From the NCBI GenBank assembly GCA_903847605.1, contig CAINED010000084.1, positions 17,354 to 81,353 of the forward strand: a stretch of DNA of 64,000 bases, read 5' to 3'. The translations under genes were made by a program, and so were the position numbers. Below the pieces are notes generated by a model. The model was given only the letters and a program-made list of their open reading frames with translations. It was not told the DNA's origin and did not search any database. Shown here one piece after another: positions 43,466 to 61,522 of this stretch. Origin of the DNA: an uncultured Hyphomicrobiales bacterium (GTDB taxonomy: Bacteria > Pseudomonadota > Alphaproteobacteria > Rhizobiales > Beijerinckiaceae). Numbering within the stretch: position 1 is the first letter of the stretch; the number at the start of each line of letters is the position of its first letter.

Positions 43466-44695
43466 ATGCGCAGATTTCATACGGCATTGCTTTCAGGCGT
43501 TCTGACATGCGCTGTTGCCGCGTCGAACGCTTTCGCCCAGTCCGCTGTCACCGCCTATGAAAACGCCCGCCTGATCGACGGGCGGGGCGGCGCGCCGGTC
43601 GAAACAGCGACTGTTATTGTCGAGGGTTCGCGCATTCTCGCAGCGGGGCCGTCATCCACGGTTCGCACGCCCGACGGCGCGCGCCGGGTCGATCTTGCCG
43701 GCAAGACGATCATGCCGATGGTGATCGACACGCACGTGCATCTCAGCCCGTCGCGCGACGCGCTCATCCGCGATCTCAAGCGGCGCGCCTATTTCGGTGT
43801 CGGTGCAGCGTTGAGCATGGGCACCGATCCCGTCGCATCGCTGCCGGTGCGAGGCGAGACCATCGTCAGCGCCGCGCGCTTCCTGAGCGCCGGGCGCGGC
43901 ATCACCATGCCGGAACCCGGCCGCATCACGGCGCCCCACTGGATTGAGACCGTTGCCGAGGGCCGCAAGGTCGTTGAGGAGCTCGCCGGCCACAAGGTCG
44001 ATATCGTCAAGATCTGGGTCGACAATCGCGGCGGCAAATACAAGAAGCTCACCCCCGAAATCTACGGCGCGATCATCGAGGAAGCGCACCGCCGCGGGCT
44101 TCGCGTCGCCGCGCATATCTTCGATCTCGAAGACGGCAAGGGCCTGATCCGCGCCGGCGTCGACTCGCTCGCACATGGCGTGCGCGACAAGGACATCGAC
44201 GACGAGATGGTGGAGCTTTTCAAGAAGACTCCCAATCTCGTGCTCATCCCCAACCTGCCGGAACGCGGGGTCGTGGCCGATCTTTCGTGGCTGCAATCCA
44301 TCCTGCCGGCAGACGAGTGGCAGAAGCTCGAGGACGCCAATCGCGAGCGCGCCGATGCGCAAGTGTTCTTCGGCATCCAGTCACGCAATCTGCGCCGCCT
44401 GAACGCGGCGGGCGCGCGTATCGTTCTGGGCACCGACGGCAATCGTCCATGGGCGGCGCATGACGAGATGGCCGACATGGTGCTGTCGGGCATGACTGCG
44501 ATGCAGGTGATCGTCGCGGCGACACGCAATTCGGCGGAATTTCTGAGGCTTGCCGACACGGGTACTCTGGAGGCTGGCAACAGCGCCGATTTCATCGTGC
44601 TCGACGCAAATCCGCTTGAGAATATCGCGAACACGCGGCGGATATCGGCGGTCTATCTGCGCGGCGCGGCAGTAGACCGCAGCGCCTATCCGTAG
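43466..44695 (+). CDS. Amidohydrolase family protein (secreted), 409 aa
   Basis: Start at the ATG at 43466 after GGGAGG. Signal peptide MRRFHTALLSGVLTCAVAAS then NAFAQ. Metal-dependent hydrolase barrel: DTHVHLSP (HxH pair), IVKIWVD (possible carboxylated Lys), RVAAHIFD, LAHGVRD and the Asp in VLGTDGNRPW. Related to imidazolonepropionase/prolidase-like members; the substrate is not known. First gene in the 6.3 kb block between rplA and rplJ. Confidence 0.92.
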   Translation: MRRFHTALLSGVLTCAVAASNAFAQSAVTAYENARLIDGRGGAPVETATVIVEGSRILAAGPSSTVRTPDGARRVDLAGKTIMPMVIDTHVHLSPSRDALIRDLKRRAYFGVGAALSMGTDPVASLPVRGETIVSAARFLSAGRGITMPEPGRITAPHWIETVAEGRKVVEELAGHKVDIVKIWVDNRGGKYKKLTPEIYGAIIEEAHRRGLRVAAHIFDLEDGKGLIRAGVDSLAHGVRDKDIDDEMVELFKKTPNLVLIPNLPERGVVADLSWLQSILPADEWQKLEDANRERADAQVFFGIQSRNLRRLNAAGARIVLGTDGNRPWAAHDEMADMVLSGMTAMQVIVAATRNSAEFLRLADTGTLEAGNSADFIVLDANPLENIANTRRISAVYLRGAAVDRSAYP

Positions 44696-44708
44696 CGAAC
44701 GCAGACAT

Positions 44709-46184
44709 TCACGCCAGCAATTCGGCTGGCACGTCGGTATAGGCCTTTGCGCCGGTCGCGAATTTTTCGATCACCGCGTCGGGCCCGCCGTGACGTTCGA
44801 TCAGCGCCTTTTGTGCGGCTTTAGCCTTGATGTCGGTTGCTTCGGGATCGAGCATTTCGCGCATGCGTTTTTCGAGCTTTCCCATGACATCAGCGTGGGC
44901 GGGATCGCGGGCGAGATTTTTTGTCTCGTCGGGATCGGCGACGATGTCGAAGAGCTCGGGGTCGAAGCCGGTGGCATAGTAGTGATATTTATAGCGCCCC
45001 TTGCGCAGCATGTAGGCGCCGGAGGGCGAGGCCATGGCGTGATATTCGCTGAAGGCTTCGCGCTCGCTGTCTTCCGGCTCGCCAGCTATGGCGAAAAGTG
45101 AACGGCCCGGGCGCTTCGTAGTGGCAGCGCTATTCACGCCCGTGGCCTCAAGAACGGTCGGATAAACGTCGAGCAGGCTGACAGTGGTGTCGCATAGCGC
45201 ATTGGCGGCAAAGCCGTCGCCGGCGGCGATCATGGGAATTTCAGTCGCCTCGCGATAGAGAACGGACTTGCCCCATAGACCGCGCTTGCCGAGGCACTCG
45301 CCGTGATCGCTAACGTAGAGAATGCGCGTATTGTCGGCGAGGCCTGATCTGTCCAGCGCTTTCGTAACATTCCCGACGAGTTCGTCCATGAAGGTGCAAA
45401 GGCCAAGATAGCAGGCGACGCCCATGCGTGTCGTCTCTGCGGATACGGGATCGTCCTTCGCAAATTTCGCCGCCCACCACGGATGCCTCGCGTATGAATC
45501 GTCCGCGAGAGAAGGTAGTGGCATCTTCATGGCGAGATAGGGTTCGACATATTCGGCGGGTGCGCGCAGCGGATAATGCGGCGTGACGAAACTGACGAAG
45601 AGACACCACGGTTTCTCGTCTGGCTTTGCCGCAGCGTCTTCGAGCCAATGCACCGCGCGTTCCGCAATCTTGCGATCGTAGAGAATGTAATTGCTGTCGC
45701 CGGGGCCCGCGCCGGACACGATCTTCGCGATACTCGGCGTGAAGGATTTCTGCGGCTTGAAGTCAGGAAACTGTCCGCGGATCGAACCCTGCACCATGCC
45801 GACGCCGTTGGCGAGATGCATGGGAATGTGTTCCCTGTTGAAACCTGTCGGCAGGCCGCCATTCTGGAAATGCAACTTGCCGATCGACTCGACGCGATGG
45901 CCGGCATCCGCAAGGTCATGCGCCCATGCGCGAATGCGCCCGTCGTAGCCGAAGGAATTGTCCCAGTATTCATTGTCGTGAACGTAGAGACCGGTGTGAA
46001 AGCTCGCGCGCGCCGGCACGCAGATCGGCGAATTCGTATAGGCATTGGTAAAGCGGGTGCCGCGACGCGCCAGCGCATCAAGGTTCGGCGTGCGGACGAA
46101 TGGATGGCCCGCGCAGCCCATGGCCTGCGCATTATGTTCGTCGGCCATGATGATGAGAATATTTTGTGGTTTCGTGGCGGCCAT
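44709..46184 (-). CDS. Sulfatase (alkaline-phosphatase superfamily), 491 aa
   Basis: Sulfatase with MADEHNAQAMGC metal-binding start, and the CxPxR formylglycine signature PICVPARASFHTG (Cys55). Further metal ligands are in YVSDHGECLGKRGLWGK and VTPHYPLRAP. Overall pattern is choline-sulfatase/arylsulfatase-like. Hydrolyses sulfate esters after Cys-to-formylglycine maturation; the maturation enzyme is not in the window. No signal peptide is evident, suggesting a cytoplasmic location. It is 16 bases downstream of the binding-protein gene, so uptake and desulfation may be linked. Confidence 0.93.
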   Translation of the reverse strand: MAATKPQNILIIMADEHNAQAMGCAGHPFVRTPNLDALARRGTRFTNAYTNSPICVPARASFHTGLYVHDNEYWDNSFGYDGRIRAWAHDLADAGHRVESIGKLHFQNGGLPTGFNREHIPMHLANGVGMVQGSIRGQFPDFKPQKSFTPSIAKIVSGAGPGDSNYILYDRKIAERAVHWLEDAAAKPDEKPWCLFVSFVTPHYPLRAPAEYVEPYLAMKMPLPSLADDSYARHPWWAAKFAKDDPVSAETTRMGVACYLGLCTFMDELVGNVTKALDRSGLADNTRILYVSDHGECLGKRGLWGKSVLYREATEIPMIAAGDGFAANALCDTTVSLLDVYPTVLEATGVNSAATTKRPGRSLFAIAGEPEDSEREAFSEYHAMASPSGAYMLRKGRYKYHYYATGFDPELFDIVADPDETKNLARDPAHADVMGKLEKRMREMLDPEATDIKAKAAQKALIERHGGPDAVIEKFATGAKAYTDVPAELLA

Positions 46185-46200
46185 GATTTTTCTTTCGCGT

Positions 46201-47151
46201 TTACTTTGTCGCTTCGATCAGCTTTCGCGAGCTGTCGAGATCCCGGATTACGAGTTCTTGAAGCTTGTCGGGCCCGAGGTTGTTCACTTCCATTAGCATT
46301 CTTTTGCCGGCCATATTGACGAGACGTTCCGACTTTACCGCGTCGTCGATGGCGTCCGCCCAGGCTTTCTTGATCTCGGCAGGCATATTGGCCGGGCCCT
46401 GAATCTGGAAGAAGACATTCGTGGCGTAATCGATGCCCGACTGTATCAGCGAGCGTGCGTTCGGGGTCAGAACCAGAGGCGTGTCGTTGAGGTTGGCGAT
46501 CACCTTTAGCTTGCCTTCCTGCACGAGCGGATGATGGGCCCCGGCGTTAAAGGCTGCGTCGATCTGGCCGGACATCGTTTCGGTGAGCGTTTCCGCCCCG
46601 CCCTTGGTTGGCAGGATCGTGAGATCGACCTTGAAATGTTTCGCCATCAATTTTGCAATGAGTCCGATTTCCGGCCCCATGATCGCCACGGATGCATGGC
46701 CTTTCTTGCGCGCGAATTCGGCGAATTCCTCGAGCGTGTTGTAAGGCGCATCGTGGCGCGCGATCATCGCCATCTGCGCGCGCGCCATCGTGCCGAGATA
46801 GGTGAAATCGCGCGTCGTATATTTCAAGGATTCCGTGAATAGCGGTGTAACCGTGATCGTGCCCGTCGCGGCGACGCCGACCGTCAGCCCATCGGGCGCG
46901 CTGCGCGCGAGCTGCGTCATCATCAGCCCGCCGCCTGCGCCGGTGCGATTTTCGATGACGATCTGCCAGCCTCGGCTGGCCGTGATCGCTTCCGCAACGA
47001 GTCTTGCGAGCGTGTCCGCTCCACCCCCAGCCTGATAGCCGACGAGCATGGTGACACGGCTCGCCGGTTTCCATTGTGCGGCAGCCTCGAAGGACGCGCC
47101 TGCAGATAGTGCGAGAAATAGTCCGGTGGCGATAATGCTGCGCTTGATCAT
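46201..47151 (-). CDS. Tripartite tricarboxylate transporter (Bug) family substrate-binding protein, 316 aa
   Basis: Periplasmic binding protein of the TTT/Bug family: ATG at 47151 five bases after GGAGGG, signal peptide MIKRSIIATGLFLALSAGAS, then the mature RVTMLVGYQAGGGADTLARL, IENRTGAGGGLMMTQLARSA and GQIDAAFNAG. The membrane subunits TctA and TctB are not adjacent, which is usual for Bug proteins. It is divergent from a MarR regulator with an inverted repeat between them, and co-directional with the sulfatase, suggesting the pair is MarR-controlled. Confidence 0.93.
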   Translation of the reverse strand: MIKRSIIATGLFLALSAGASFEAAAQWKPASRVTMLVGYQAGGGADTLARLVAEAITASRGWQIVIENRTGAGGGLMMTQLARSAPDGLTVGVAATGTITVTPLFTESLKYTTRDFTYLGTMARAQMAMIARHDAPYNTLEEFAEFARKKGHASVAIMGPEIGLIAKLMAKHFKVDLTILPTKGGAETLTETMSGQIDAAFNAGAHHPLVQEGKLKVIANLNDTPLVLTPNARSLIQSGIDYATNVFFQIQGPANMPAEIKKAWADAIDDAVKSERLVNMAGKRMLMEVNNLGPDKLQELVIRDLDSSRKLIEATK

Positions 47152-47186
47152 GACGACCCTCCCGTTCCGTTGACTTATCAATAGAG

Positions 47187-47204
47187 TCATTGACGAGTCA
47201 ATGA
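47187..47204. promoter_or_regulatory. Palindromic operator candidate in the Bug/MarR divergent region
   Basis: TCATTGAC-GA-GTCAATGA (47187-47204) is a near-perfect 18-base palindrome, and TGACT/AGTCA (47171-47175 / 47185-47189) is a second inverted pair. MarR proteins bind such palindromes. The element lies between the divergent starts and overlaps the most upstream candidate MarR start codon. Confidence 0.55.
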
Positions 47205-47731
47205 ATATGCTGGATACAGCCTGGATGACCGCGACAAGGAATGCGCCCGTGCGGACCCGCCGTGCCAGTGCGGCCGCAACGAAAATCGTCGCGCGCGGCG
47301 ACCTGTCGGCGCGGCTCAGCTACCAGATCGCCACGCTAGCGGCGCTGATCGACCGTCAGTCGATTCGCATTCTTGCGCCGCACAAGCTCAATCTGGTGGA
47401 ATGGCGCATCCTTACGCGCACCGATGCGATGGGACGTTGCACGCTGACGGATCTGCTGCCTTCCGTCGCCGTAGACAGGGCGCTTGTGAGCCGGGAGATC
47501 GCGCGCCTGCGCGAACACGGATTCATTTCGGTGACGGCCGATCCCGACGATGGCCGGCGTAAATTCATTTCGCTGACTGCCGCCGGCGCGGCTTGTCATG
47601 CACGCGTGCTGGTCGATATCCTCAAAAGGCAGGACGGGCTCGCGGGACAGTTGACCAAGGCGGAACTCGAAACCTTCGTCGACGTCGTCCAGAAATTGAA
47701 GCTGGCCCTGATCGCGCGCGTGGGCGAGTGA
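47201..47731 (+). CDS. MarR family transcriptional regulator, 176 aa
   Basis: Winged-helix regulator with the pattern LSYQIATLAALIDRQSIRIL, LNLVEWRILTRTDAMGRCTL and the wing VTADPDDGRRKFISLTAAG. The protein likely starts at ATG 47207 or 47225 because the palindrome at 47187-47204 covers the ATG at 47201. It is divergent from the Bug/sulfatase pair and probably represses it. MFS gene follows in the same direction after 87 bases. About 30 N-terminal residues precede the conserved core. Confidence 0.9.
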   Translation: MNMLDTAWMTATRNAPVRTRRASAAATKIVARGDLSARLSYQIATLAALIDRQSIRILAPHKLNLVEWRILTRTDAMGRCTLTDLLPSVAVDRALVSREIARLREHGFISVTADPDDGRRKFISLTAAGAACHARVLVDILKRQDGLAGQLTKAELETFVDVVQKLKLALIARVGE

Positions 47732-47818
47732 GCATCTGATCTGCGTTCGCCGCGCTGGTGCACGTGGTAGAAATATGTGCAGATAAGCGCCTGACAAACG
47801 AACAGGGAAACGCCTGAC

Positions 47819-49114
47819 ATGCTCGCCGAAACCGTCGCGCAAAAACTGGCGGCGCGAAAAGTCTTCTACGGATGGGTGTGCGTCGCCTGCGTCTTCTGCT
47901 GGTCGCTTGCGACGGCGGGGGCAGTGGGACTTCCTGGGGCCTTCATCCTGCCGCTGTCGAAGGAATTCGGCTGGGACACCGGGCAGATTTCGAGCGCGCT
48001 CGCCATTCGCATGATGCTCTTTGGCGTCATGGCGCCCTTCGCAGCGGCTCTGATCGCGCGCTACGGGATGCGACGGATCATCCTGACGTCCTTCGGTCTG
48101 ATGATGGTGAGCCTCGTCGCCGTACAGTTCATGCGCGAGCTCTGGCACCTCGTGCTGATCTGGGGCTTTTTCGACGGTTTCGCGACAGGCCTGACGTCGA
48201 TGGCGCTTGGCGTCACCCTGGCGAACCGCTGGTTCACGGCGCGGCGCGGGCTGGTCGTCGGCATCTTCACGGCGGCGGTCGGCAGCGGCCAGCTTGTCTT
48301 TCTGCCGCTCACGGCGGCGCTCATTGAAAAATTCGGCTGGCGCATGGCGTTGTGGCCCTCAATGGGCTTCCTGATCCTCGTCGCCGCAGCCGTTTTGCTG
48401 CTGCTGCGCGAGCGCCCGGTGGATGTCGGCCTGCCGCCGCTCGGGGAAAAGGATATCGTGCCCGCGCCCGCAGTCGTCGGCTCGCCGCTGACGGTGATGA
48501 AAAACTCATTCTCCGTGCTTGGGGAAGCCGCGCGCACCGGCATGTTCTGGATTCTCGCCGGCAGCTTTTTCGTCTGCGGGCTCTCGACCGTAGGGCTCAT
48601 CCAGATGCATTTCATCCCGTTCTGCGCGGATTTCGGGATCGGCGCGGTCATGGCGGCGTCGGCGCTGGCGATGATGGGTATTTTCAATATCGCGGGCTCG
48701 ATTGCCTCGGGCGTGCTGTCCGACCGGTTCGACAACCGCTGGCTGCTGTTCTGGTATTACGGACTGCGCGGGATTTCCCTGGTCTATCTGCCTTTTTCGG
48801 ATCTGACGGTCGTCGGTCTCACGTTCTTCGCCATCCTCTACGGGCTCGACTGGATCGCGACCGTGCCGCCGACCGTGAAGCTCTGCGGCTCGATTTTCGG
48901 GCGCGAGAAGGCGCCGATCGTCTATGGCTGGCTCTTCGCGGCCCATCAGCTGGGGGCGGCCGTCGCGGCCTTCGGAGCCGGGTCCTCGCGCGCCACGCTC
49001 CTCACCTATATGCCGGCTTTCATCTTCGCGGGAATCGCCTGCATCGTGGCGGCTGTGCTAGTCCTCGGCGTGCGACGGGAGTTCGCGGGGACGCCGAAGC
49101 CGGCGGCGGCGTAG
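47819..49114 (+). CDS. MFS transporter, 431 aa
   Basis: Major facilitator protein with about 12 hydrophobic segments. The N-terminal half has GWVCVACVFCWSLATAGAVG and FGVMAPFAAALIARYGMRRI (MFS loop A-like), and GVLSDRFDNRW is the loop 8-9 motif. It resembles monocarboxylate/oxalate-formate antiporter-type transporters. Weak ribosome-binding site AGGGA. Preceded by the MarR gene. Substrate unknown. Confidence 0.92.
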   Translation: MLAETVAQKLAARKVFYGWVCVACVFCWSLATAGAVGLPGAFILPLSKEFGWDTGQISSALAIRMMLFGVMAPFAAALIARYGMRRIILTSFGLMMVSLVAVQFMRELWHLVLIWGFFDGFATGLTSMALGVTLANRWFTARRGLVVGIFTAAVGSGQLVFLPLTAALIEKFGWRMALWPSMGFLILVAAAVLLLLRERPVDVGLPPLGEKDIVPAPAVVGSPLTVMKNSFSVLGEAARTGMFWILAGSFFVCGLSTVGLIQMHFIPFCADFGIGAVMAASALAMMGIFNIAGSIASGVLSDRFDNRWLLFWYYGLRGISLVYLPFSDLTVVGLTFFAILYGLDWIATVPPTVKLCGSIFGREKAPIVYGWLFAAHQLGAAVAAFGAGSSRATLLTYMPAFIFAGIACIVAAVLVLGVRREFAGTPKPAAA

Positions 49115-49650
49115 GGCCCCGGGGAATGGCGGGGGCATCAGTTCGGCCCGTTGAATCAACGAAATCCGCTGTGCAATGGAATTCTGCTTGGCAAGCGGAA
49201 AAATCGAGTCTAAAAGGCCCCGTCGTCACGATTGGATGGTGGCGGCAATCCCAATTCAGCTTCCGCACGGGGATGAAGCATGACCGAAGGTCAGCGAATC
49301 TAGCGTGTGGCGGAACGGCCGGCGGACCCGGGGGTAACCTTGTGTTCGCGCGGCCATGTACTTGTCCGAGACTGCCGGCGCGGCAGCGGGTTCGTCCCGA
49401 GGCCGCTTAATACCGGAACTATCAGGGCCTTAGGCCTTGAGCCACCGGAGCCAGCACAGACGGGGAAAACCGGGTTTTCAGCAACCGCAATAGCGGTTGC
49501 CAGAGTTTGGTTGGAACCATCTTTCCGGAGCGTTTCGCGCGCCGGGGACAGGCACAAAACGCGGGGAAGGGCGGCTTCGGCCGATCCGGAACCGCATGGT
49601 GCAACCGGCGGGGAAGGCGAAAGCCTGCTCGCCAGTCGGAGAGAGCCAAC
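49115..49650. other. 536-base gap ahead of rplJ with a structured leader
   Basis: No convincing gene is seen. The right half is the likely 5' leader of the rplJL-rpoBC transcript, with tandem stems: GAAAACC/GGTTTTC at 49465-49479 and GCAACCGC/GCGGTTGC with an AATA loop at 49481-49500. A structured L10 leader bound by the L10-L12 complex regulates this operon in other bacteria. No clear promoter was found. Confidence 0.6.
49465..49500 (+). promoter_or_regulatory. Tandem hairpins in the putative L10 leader
   Basis: Stem 1 is GAAAACC (49465-49471) with GGTTTTC (49473-49479). Stem 2 is GCAACCGC (49481-49488) with GCGGTTGC (49493-49500), loop AATA. They lie about 150 bases before the rplJ start, where the autoregulatory leader would be expected. 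Assignment as the L10 leader is inferred from position. Confidence 0.5.
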
Positions 49651-50166
49651 GTGGAAAGAGCGGAGAAGAAGCAGTTCGTCGAGGACATGCATGGCGTCTT
49701 TGAAAAGGCGTCCGTGGTTGTCGTCGCGCACTACTCCGGCCTCACCGTCGCCAACCTGCAGGATCTGCGCAAGCGGATGCGCGAGGCGGGCGCCACGGTT
49801 CAGGTCACCAAGAACCGCCTCTCGAAGATTGCACTTGAAGGCACAAGCGTCGCCTCGATCGGCTCCCTGCTCAAGGGACCGACCCTGATCGCCTATTCGG
49901 ACGATCCGGTGGCGGCGCCGAAGGTCGCAGTCGAATTCGCCAAGGGTAACGAGAAGCTCGTGATCCTCGGCGGCGCGATGGGTGCGACAGCCCTGGACCC
50001 GAATGGTGTGAAGACGCTGGCGACGATGCCGTCGCTGGACGAGATGCGCGCCAAGCTCATCGGGCTCATCAACGCTCCCGCGACGAAGCTCGCCCAGCTG
50101 GCCAATGCGCCGGCGGCGAAGCTCGCCCGGGTGTTCGGGGCTTATGCCAACAAGGACGCAGCCTGA
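49651..50166 (+). CDS. rplJ: 50S ribosomal protein L10, 171 aa
   Basis: Stalk-base protein P0/L10 homologue. Start taken at the GTG at 49651, after CGGAGAGAG, giving (V/M)[19 protein letters not shown] as in alphaproteobacterial L10. Conserved core [30 protein letters not shown] and C-terminal [15 protein letters not shown] (L7/L12 binding). In this position it starts the rplJL-rpoBC cluster. Confidence 0.98.
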   Translation: MERAEKKQFVEDMHGVFEKASVVVVAHYSGLTVANLQDLRKRMREAGATVQVTKNRLSKIALEGTSVASIGSLLKGPTLIAYSDDPVAAPKVAVEFAKGNEKLVILGGAMGATALDPNGVKTLATMPSLDEMRAKLIGLINAPATKLAQLANAPAAKLARVFGAYANKDAA

Positions 50167-50238
50167 GAGGCAGCTTTCGGAACCCTTGCAGAACCACTGC
50201 AAACCAATCCAACCAGACTTATGTAAGGACTTTAAATC

Positions 50239-50616
<378 letters not shown>

Positions 50617-50658
50617 GTTCAAACGGATTGCGCGCGCAGTCCGCTTTTTGAGTACCGC

Positions 50659-50683
50659 GGTCCCGGAGTTCTGCTCCGGGACC
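50659..50683 (+). terminator. Attenuator-like hairpin between rplL and rpoB
   Basis: GGTCCCGGAG (50659-50668), loop TTCTG, CTCCGGGACC (50674-50683). No proper T-run follows, so it is more likely a partial attenuator or processing site than a full terminator. Confidence 0.55.
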
Positions 50684-50904
50684 GTTGTCGCCTTTGAAAA
50701 GGGGCGAATGACACCTCTCCGACGCGTCATCGTGCGGGCGCATTTGAGGGGCAAACCCCGCGATATCGCGGGTACTCCGCTGGTTTTCGGCCATTTCGCC
50801 GAATCCACCTGAGCGGGGCGTGAGGGACAGGCGAATTGTCCCGGTGTGCGAGCGGCGTGCGGCCTCCGGCGGGGCCCGCCACAGAACGAGGTGAAAGACG
50901 CGAA

Positions 50905-55062
<4,158 letters not shown>

Positions 55063-55155
55063 GCGTCGCGCGTTGCGGGAGGTTGGCCTCCCGCAAATTC
55101 ACAATTCAACTGGCAGGGATGCGTTGCGGACGCTCCCGAGTTTCAGGAGACAGGC

Positions 55156-59334
<4,179 letters not shown>

Positions 59335-59368
59335 GGCGCTCTGCTGCCCGCAGCACTCCAAACTCCCG

Positions 59369-59396
59369 AAAGGCCGCCCCAGGGCGGCCTTTCTTG
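59369..59396 (+). terminator. Terminator after rpoC
   Basis: AAAGGCCGCCC (59369-59379), loop CA, GGGCGGCCTTT (59382-59392), followed by CTTG. Strong stem with a short T-run at the base; 34 bases after the rpoC stop. Confidence 0.8.
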
Positions 59397-59610
59397 TCAG
59401 GGCGAGGCTCTCTCGGGCCAGCCCCCCGGAATTTGGACCGGGGGAAGGCAACTTCGCCCCGGTTTGGTCAACGGGCAGTCATGAAGAAATCCTAACGATC
59501 CGTTACCAATTCCATCAGCGTGTGCGTTTACGCACATCAGCCCTTTCCCGTCCGGTTCAGTCTGAACAAAGGTAGAAACCGGATTGGCGTAAGTTCTTGG
59601 AGTTGGAGCC

Positions 59611-60063
59611 ATGAAAAGGAATGTTTTGGGGGGCACCACGAAGGCCGTTGCGCCGCCGGTGCAAGTACGGCCCGTCCGCGAACATCTGCCTGCCGAAATC
59701 CTCGCACCCATGCTGGCCGGCGCCCGTGCCCGCGGCATCGCCGACGCCTACGAAATGCTGGGCGTGGGAGCGGTACTTTTGAGCGATTCCGGCAGGGTGC
59801 TGCATGCCAGCGATCGGGCCTGCCAGCTGATGCGCGACATGGTCAGTGTCACCAGCGATCATCTTGTCGGCACCAACGCGGAAGCCAACGCCATAATCGA
59901 AAGCCTCATCGGCGCCTGCCTTGCTGGCGCGGACGGCGCGGCAGCGACAGTTTCCGAGCCCGAATCCGGCCGGAGAATCAGCTTGCGCATCGTCAATGTG
60001 CCGCAAGGGCAGGGCGATTGCGTCCAGCTTTTGAAGAGCGTCATGGCCGTTTCCGAGATTTGA
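59611..60063 (+). CDS. Stand-alone PAS-like sensory domain protein, 150 aa
   Basis: Short protein with an N-terminal linker (residues 1-50) followed by VGAVLLSDSGRVLHASDRAC and a C-terminal RRISLRIVNVPQGQGDCVQL strand, the layout of a PAS-like domain found at the front of LuxR-type regulators in Hyphomicrobiales. The helix-turn-helix half is absent: the stop is followed at once by a terminator. It could act as a partner or decoy or be a remnant. Start ATG has GGAG nearby. It separates rpoC from rpsL, normally near neighbours. Confidence 0.7.
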   Translation: MKRNVLGGTTKAVAPPVQVRPVREHLPAEILAPMLAGARARGIADAYEMLGVGAVLLSDSGRVLHASDRACQLMRDMVSVTSDHLVGTNAEANAIIESLIGACLAGADGAAATVSEPESGRRISLRIVNVPQGQGDCVQLLKSVMAVSEI

Positions 60064-60087
60064 TGCGTCTGCCTTGTCAGGCGGATC

Positions 60088-60118
60088 GAGGCCCGGCATC
60101 GACCGGGCCTCTGCTTTT
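60088..60118 (+). terminator. Terminator after the PAS-like gene
   Basis: GAGGCCCGG (60088-60096), loop CATCGA, CCGGGCCTC (60103-60111), then TGCTTTT. A nine-pair stem 25 bases after the stop codon. Confidence 0.85.
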
Positions 60119-60223
60119 CAGACGTTTACAGGGCGTTAAGGGGCAAAATCCACAAACGGCGCTCTGAACGGCCTTCCCTGGAAATCCCGAGTCGATTCAA
60201 TGCTTTTTGCATTGCGAAAGGGG

Positions 60224-60252
60224 TTGACGCGAGCAGGCGTTGAGATTAGAAA
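60224..60252 (+). promoter_or_regulatory. Candidate promoter of the rpsL-rpsG-fusA-tuf (str) operon
   Basis: TTGACG (60224-60229) and TAGAAA (60247-60252) with a 17-base spacer. It lies after the preceding terminator and implies a leader of about 340 bases before rpsL. Confidence 0.5.
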
Positions 60253-60597
60253 CCGCCCACTTTCGACAGGCAGTAGGTTCTTTCCTGTCCAGACGCCTAG
60301 TCTGGACCCTTGGATCTAAACGCTGTCGGCCTCACCGAGACGAAAAGTCAGTCCGGCGCCGCCGCAAGGCCCGCTGGTCCATGAGGTAAGACCGCAATCT
60401 CGCCCTTTGGGGCTGGGGCTGTGGTCCTCTGCATAGGCTGCGCCAGAAGTCCGTCAGGGCTTACGGCGCAGATTCGCTTTGCGCATGAATCCGCGAGGAT
60501 GATGCGGCGAAGGGAGCGCGAGGGAATCCGTCCCGACCGTTTCGAAACCATTCCACCGGGTGAAAATCCGGAATTTGTAGTCTGAGAAGGGCGCAGG

Positions 60598-60969
60598 ATG
60601 CCGACAATCAGCCAGTTGATCCGCAAGCCGCGGCAACAGAAGGTGTACCGCGAGAAGGCCCGCCACATGCAGGCCTGCCCGCAGAAGCGCGGCGTCTGCA
60701 CGCGCGTCTATACGACGACCCCGAAGAAGCCGAACTCGGCGCTCCGCAAGGTCGCGAAGGTGCGTCTCACCAACGGCTTCGAGGTCATCGGCTACATTCC
60801 CGGCGAAGGCCACAACCTGCAGGAACACTCCGTGGTGATGATCCGCGGCGGCCGCGTGAAGGATCTTCCCGGCGTTCGCTATCACATCCTGCGCGGCGTG
60901 CTCGATACGCAGGGCGTCAAGGACCGCAAGCAGCGCCGTTCGAAGTATGGCGCCAAGCGTCCGAAGTGA
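60598..60969 (+). CDS. rpsL: 30S ribosomal protein S12, 123 aa
   Basis: Complete S12: [20 protein letters not shown] at the start, [20 protein letters not shown] in the core, and [20 protein letters not shown] at the end. Lys43 and Lys88, common sites of streptomycin resistance changes, are the wild-type residues. Decoding-centre protein; first gene of the str operon. Confidence 0.99.
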   Translation: MPTISQLIRKPRQQKVYREKARHMQACPQKRGVCTRVYTTTPKKPNSALRKVAKVRLTNGFEVIGYIPGEGHNLQEHSVVMIRGGRVKDLPGVRYHILRGVLDTQGVKDRKQRRSKYGAKRPK

Positions 60970-60996
60970 TCGGGCGTTCGAAGTAAGACGAATTAA

Positions 60997-61479
<483 letters not shown>

Positions 61480-61522
61480 CCGGGCCGAACTGGCCACAGG
61501 CCGCGTTACGAGGATCAAGATT

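Larger units (their letters stand above)
60064..60597. other. 534-base gap before rpsL: terminator, promoter candidate and leader
   Basis: No gene seen. It contains the terminator at 60088-60118, a small CAATGC/GCATTG hairpin at 60198-60214, a promoter-like pair at 60224-60252, and then about 340 bases of leader before rpsL. Confidence 0.6.
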
